Of a stretch of DNA of 5,011 nucleotides, positions 1 through 5,011 are shown piece after piece (positions within the stretch are counted from its first letter, which is position 1; each line of letters opens with the position of its first letter). The notes below the pieces were generated by a model. The model ran no database searches, had not been told where the DNA came from, and saw only the letters and a program-made list of their open reading frames with translations. Where the stretch lies: positions 1 to 5,011 of the forward strand of contig JAAYZZ010000228.1 in the NCBI GenBank assembly GCA_012514595.1. The letters are read 5' to 3'. The translations under genes were made by a program, and so were the position numbers. The stretch is from Elusimicrobiota bacterium. GTDB lineage: Bacteria; Omnitrophota; Gorgyraeia; Zapsychrales; Fredricksoniimonadaceae.

Positions 1-2587
<2,587 letters not shown>

Positions 2588-2609
<22 letters not shown>

Positions 2610-2636
2610 GGAGATATTCATTCTTTTTGTATTTTT
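2588..2636 (+). terminator. Possible intrinsic terminator overlapping the uvrA stop codon
   Basis: CCTCA-A-GCC (2588-2596) pairs with GGCTGAGG (2604-2611) to give an 8-bp stem with one bulged A at 2593 and a 7-base loop. The 3' arm contains the TGA stop at 2607-2609. Two runs of five T follow at 2624-2628 and 2632-2636. The stem is GC-rich as expected, but the first T-run begins 12 bases after it, which is too far for a textbook Rho-independent terminator. It may be a weak or imperfect terminator, an mRNA 3'-end stabiliser, or chance. Its position between the two genes, just before a promoter-like sequence, is the main supporting context. Confidence 0.3.
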
Positions 2637-2657
2637 ACCAGTATCTTTTGATAAAAT
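2627..2657 (+). promoter_or_regulatory. Predicted promoter with extended -10 for the TPR gene
   Basis: The AT-rich gap between uvrA and the TPR gene contains TGATAAAAT at 2649-2657. This is an extended -10 (TGn) followed by TAAAAT, five of six matches to TATAAT. A poor -35 candidate, TTGTAT at 2627-2632, lies 19 bases upstream; an extended -10 often tolerates a weak -35. The predicted transcription start is about 2664-2665, which coincides with the second in-frame ATG of the TPR gene. This reads as a housekeeping sigma-70-type site. AT-rich spacers produce such matches by chance, so the call is moderate. Confidence 0.4.
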
Positions 2658-5011
2658 GTCCGTGATGAAAAAGCGGTCATTTTCCATCCTTCTTCTTTTT
2701 CTCGCCTTTTCTTTCGTCGTCCCCCCGGCGCGGAGCGCCTCCGATGAGCGGGAGCTGTTCGTCGTCGCCCAGCGGGCCTTTGAGGACGGATTCTACGATG
2801 TGTCTCTGCGCTATATCGATCAGCTCCTCAAGGATTTCCCCCGGGCAGCAAAGAAGATCGAGGCCCGGATCATCGAGGGACAGTGTTATTTTTTCAAGAA
2901 ACAGTATCTGAAGGCTTTTTCCGTCTTTGAGGACCTGGTCAAGCAGTCGGAGTACAAGGATGTTGTCCTGTTCTGGCTCGGCGAGACCTATCTCAAGGCG
3001 GGGGACCATGCGCGGGCCCGTGAGCAGTACCGCGCCCTCATTCAGGGGTATCCGGCCTCTCTGTATGTCCCGCAGGCCTACTATTCTCTCGGCTGGACTT
3101 ATTTCGAAAAGGGGGATTACCCCGAAGCCGAGAAGGTCTTCCTGAAGCTGATCGAGCTCTTTCCGTCGAACAATCTGGCCGAGGATGCCGCTCTCAAGGT
3201 GGGAGAGTGCGAGTATAACGCCGGGCAATACGAGGGGGCGGTCTATCGTTTCGAGGAGTATCTCAAGACCTATCCGTTGTCCACCCGGGCCTTTGAAGCC
3301 ACGTATAACATCGCGGAATCCTACTACTATCTGGAACAGTATGCGAAGGCCGGGGAATTCTATGAGAAGGCGCGCGTCCTGGCCAGGGATCCGAAGTCGG
3401 TCTTGGGCGCGATGGTCGGACAGGGCTGGTCGTTCATGAAGGCGTCCCGTTTTCCCGAGTCGGAACAGGCCTTTCAAAAGGCGGGGGCCTATGCCAGGGA
3501 ACGGGGGATCTCGGATGAGGACATTCTCCTGGGGTTGTCGAGCCTCTTTTCCGCCCAGGACAAGCATCAGGAGGCGATCGACAGTTACTCGGACCTCATT
3601 GCCCGGTTTGAGAGCAGTCCACGTCTTGCCGAGAGCTATCTGGGGCGGGCCAATGCATCCTATCAGATGAACCGCTTCCCCGAGGCGCTGGCCGATTATC
3701 GCAAGATCCTTGAAATGTTCTCGACGGATCCCCAGGCCAAAGGGGTGGTGGAGAAGGCCCGGTTCGGGCTGGCGTGGACCTATTTGAAGAGCGGGGACCT
3801 GGACCGGTCCATCGAAGGGTTTCGGGGAGTTCTGGAGAGGGCGGAGAACAAGGCGGTCAAGGTGAGCGCCCTCACGCAGATCGGGGACGCCTACCAGGAG
3901 GCCGGACGTCTTGATGAGGCGATCGCGACCTATGACAAGATTCTTAAAGAAATGCCCGACACCCCCTACTCGGATTATGTCCAGTACCGCCTGGGGGTTG
4001 TGCTGTTAAAAGCCAACAGGCTCGAGCCCGCGGTCCTGGCCTTTCAGGCGCTCCAGGCCCATTATCCCAAGAGCCGTTTTCTCGAGGAGTCCCGGTACTA
4101 TCTCGGGGTCGCGTACTTCAAGAAGAAGAGCTGGGCTGCGGCGGCCGATGTCCTGGGCGCGTTCTTGAAACAGGCCTCGAAGGACGCTGATCTTGCCGCG
4201 GAAGGGGCCTATCTCCAGGGGCTGTGCCTTTTTAATCTCAAGGAGTATCCCAAGGCCCTTGCGGTCTTCAGTGATATTCAGAAGGTTCACGCCTCGAACG
4301 TCGCGGTGGTCCGCAATGCCGCGTTGGGGATCGCGAAGGTGCGGTATGATTCCGGCGAGACCAAGGCCGCCCTGGCCCACTTCAAGGAGATCGCCTTCCG
4401 GTATCCGGGGACGGATGCCGCGTGGGAGGCCCTGGTCTGGATGGGACAGCACGCGATGACCAGCGGTCTTTATGAACGGGCCGCGGAATATTATGCCCAG
4501 GCGATCCGGGAGGTCCCGGGACATGAAAAGAACGGAGTGGCGCACTTTGAACTGGCCCGGGCCTATCAGATGGGCGGACGTTTCGACAGGGCTGTAGAGG
4601 AATATCAGAAGGTGACCGCTGCCGACGGGGCCGAACTGGAGGTGAAGGCGAAACTTGCGGTCGCAGAGGTCTTCTCCCAGGAGATGGATCCCGAAAAGGC
4701 CATCGAGACCTATCGCAACATCATAGCCGCCTCTCCGCAGTTGAGGCGGGATGCCCTGGTCCGGATCGGGAAGGTCCATCGGCGCATGAAGGCGTATGAT
4801 GCCGAGATCAAGGCTTATCAAGATGCCCTTCAGGCTCCGCCGGGAGAAACGGGCGTCAAAAATGCGGAATTGCAGTTCCTGATCGCGGACACCTATGAGA
4901 TAATGAATCTGCGCGACAAGGCCCTGGAGGCGTATTTCAAGGTGCCTTATCTTTATCCCCAGGAGACATCCTGGGGCGTGAAGGCCTATCTTCGGGTCGG
5001 AAAAATTTACG
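2656..5011 (+). CDS. Exported tetratricopeptide-repeat protein (3' end cut by window edge)
   Basis: The frame is open from ATG 2656 for 785 codons to the window edge with no stop. It is drawn from the first ATG; the second, at 2665, begins MKKRSFSILLLFLAF, a natural signal-peptide start, and is the likelier true start if the overlapping promoter is real. Neither ATG has a visible Shine-Dalgarno sequence. The signal peptide has a KKR n-region, a hydrophobic core at about 9-22, and a plausible cleavage after A25-R26-S27; no lipobox Cys is seen, so it is not an obvious lipoprotein. The rest is about 21 TPR units of roughly 37 residues, with small residues (G or A) at TPR position 8, aromatics at position 11, and helix ends such as GYPAS, LFPSN and HYPKS. 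The style resembles BamD/YbgF-type periplasmic TPR proteins. No enzymatic motif is visible. The protein likely acts as a periplasmic or envelope scaffold; its partner and exact role are unknown, and a C-terminal domain may lie beyond the edge. Confidence 0.9.
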   Translation, partial: MSVMKKRSFSILLLFLAFSFVVPPARSASDERELFVVAQRAFEDGFYDVSLRYIDQLLKDFPRAAKKIEARIIEGQCYFFKKQYLKAFSVFEDLVKQSEYKDVVLFWLGETYLKAGDHARAREQYRALIQGYPASLYVPQAYYSLGWTYFEKGDYPEAEKVFLKLIELFPSNNLAEDAALKVGECEYNAGQYEGAVYRFEEYLKTYPLSTRAFEATYNIAESYYYLEQYAKAGEFYEKARVLARDPKSVLGAMVGQGWSFMKASRFPESEQAFQKAGAYARERGISDEDILLGLSSLFSAQDKHQEAIDSYSDLIARFESSPRLAESYLGRANASYQMNRFPEALADYRKILEMFSTDPQAKGVVEKARFGLAWTYLKSGDLDRSIEGFRGVLERAENKAVKVSALTQIGDAYQEAGRLDEAIATYDKILKEMPDTPYSDYVQYRLGVVLLKANRLEPAVLAFQALQAHYPKSRFLEESRYYLGVAYFKKKSWAAAADVLGAFLKQASKDADLAAEGAYLQGLCLFNLKEYPKALAVFSDIQKVHASNVAVVRNAALGIAKVRYDSGETKAALAHFKEIAFRYPGTDAAWEALVWMGQHAMTSGLYERAAEYYAQAIREVPGHEKNGVAHFELARAYQMGGRFDRAVEEYQKVTAADGAELEVKAKLAVAEVFSQEMDPEKAIETYRNIIAASPQLRRDALVRIGKVHRRMKAYDAEIKAYQDALQAPPGETGVKNAELQFLIADTYEIMNLRDKALEAYFKVPYLYPQETSWGVKAYLRVGKIY
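2665..2736 (+). other. Sec signal peptide coding segment of the TPR protein
   Basis: The codons give MKKR, then a run of about 14 hydrophobic or small residues (FSILLLFLAFSFVV), then PPARS. A-R-S at residues 25-27 (counted from ATG 2656) fits the signal peptidase I A-x-S pattern, leaving a mature N-terminus at ASDER. The basic start, hydrophobic core and polar end are seen directly. Export through Sec is inferred. An uncleaved N-terminal membrane anchor is the main alternative, because the core is long enough to span a membrane if cleavage fails. Confidence 0.75.
2746..5010 (+). repeat. Array of about 21 tandem TPR units (37-residue period)
   Basis: Reading the translation from ATG 2656, the residue at TPR position 8 (G or A, occasionally S) falls at 38, 75, 109, 146, 183, 220, 257, 295, 332, 373, 410, 447, 484, 522, 560, 597, 634, 670, 705, 744 and 782. 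Steps run from 34 to 41, nearly all 36-38, with a mean near 37. The canonical TPR length is 34, so each unit has a slightly longer linker after helix B, often containing Y/F-P. The DNA copies are clearly diverged from one another, so this is an old protein-level repeat rather than a recent tandem duplication. The array continues past the window edge. Confidence 0.85.

Noticed and set aside
2677..3567. A 296-codon minus-strand open frame opposite the TPR gene
   Set aside because: The plus strand encodes a continuous signal peptide and regular TPR units here. The antisense product is low in recognisable structure and ends in a Lys-rich stretch mirroring the signal-peptide codons; it is a shadow.
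4006..4821. A 271-codon minus-strand open frame opposite the TPR gene
   Set aside because: It overlaps conserved TPR units in the plus frame and has no family resemblance; it is a shadow frame from codon bias.
2746..5010. A recent DNA-level tandem duplication or satellite in the TPR gene
   Set aside because: The units share only the TPR pattern at protein level; I see no long identical DNA stretches between them.

Overview
The window holds two genes on the plus strand, each cut by a window edge, separated by a 46-base AT-rich gap. The base composition is GC-rich throughout (about 60% by eye), with codons favouring C or G at the third position. A Sec-type signal peptide leading into a long TPR protein suggests a Gram-negative-type bacterium with a periplasm. 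No marker here fixes the lineage. An uncultivated phylum such as Omnitrophota, or a deltaproteobacterial relative, would fit, but that is a low-confidence guess.

Region 1 (1-2609) is the 3' nine-tenths of uvrA, the damage-recognition ATPase of nucleotide excision repair. The reading frame is already open at base 1, so the Met at 30 is internal. The true start, the first Walker A motif and any promoter or SOS box lie upstream of the window. The rest is intact: UvrB-binding region, insertion domain, first ABC signature and Walker B, complete second nucleotide-binding domain, and C-terminal C4 zinc module. The odd point is in the N-terminal half, where the two upstream Cys(His) pairs that complete zinc modules in well-known UvrA proteins are missing, while their partner CxxC pairs remain.

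Region 2 (2588-2664) is the junction. A bulged hairpin overlaps the uvrA stop codon and is followed by two T-runs. An extended -10 promoter-like sequence sits directly in front of the next gene's ATG codons, and no Shine-Dalgarno sequence is visible. The second gene may therefore have its own promoter and possibly a leaderless mRNA.

Region 3 (2656-5011) is an open frame of 785 codons running off the right edge. It encodes a signal peptide followed by about 21 tetratricopeptide repeats with a very regular 37-residue period. It is probably an exported or periplasmic protein-interaction scaffold, with no enzymatic domain in the visible part. No functional link to uvrA can be seen. The separate promoter-like signal suggests simple adjacency rather than a repair operon. 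I find no mobile element, CRISPR array or RNA gene in the window, and no clear novel system. The most notable items are the UvrA zinc-ligand losses, the possible leaderless start and the long regular TPR solenoid.
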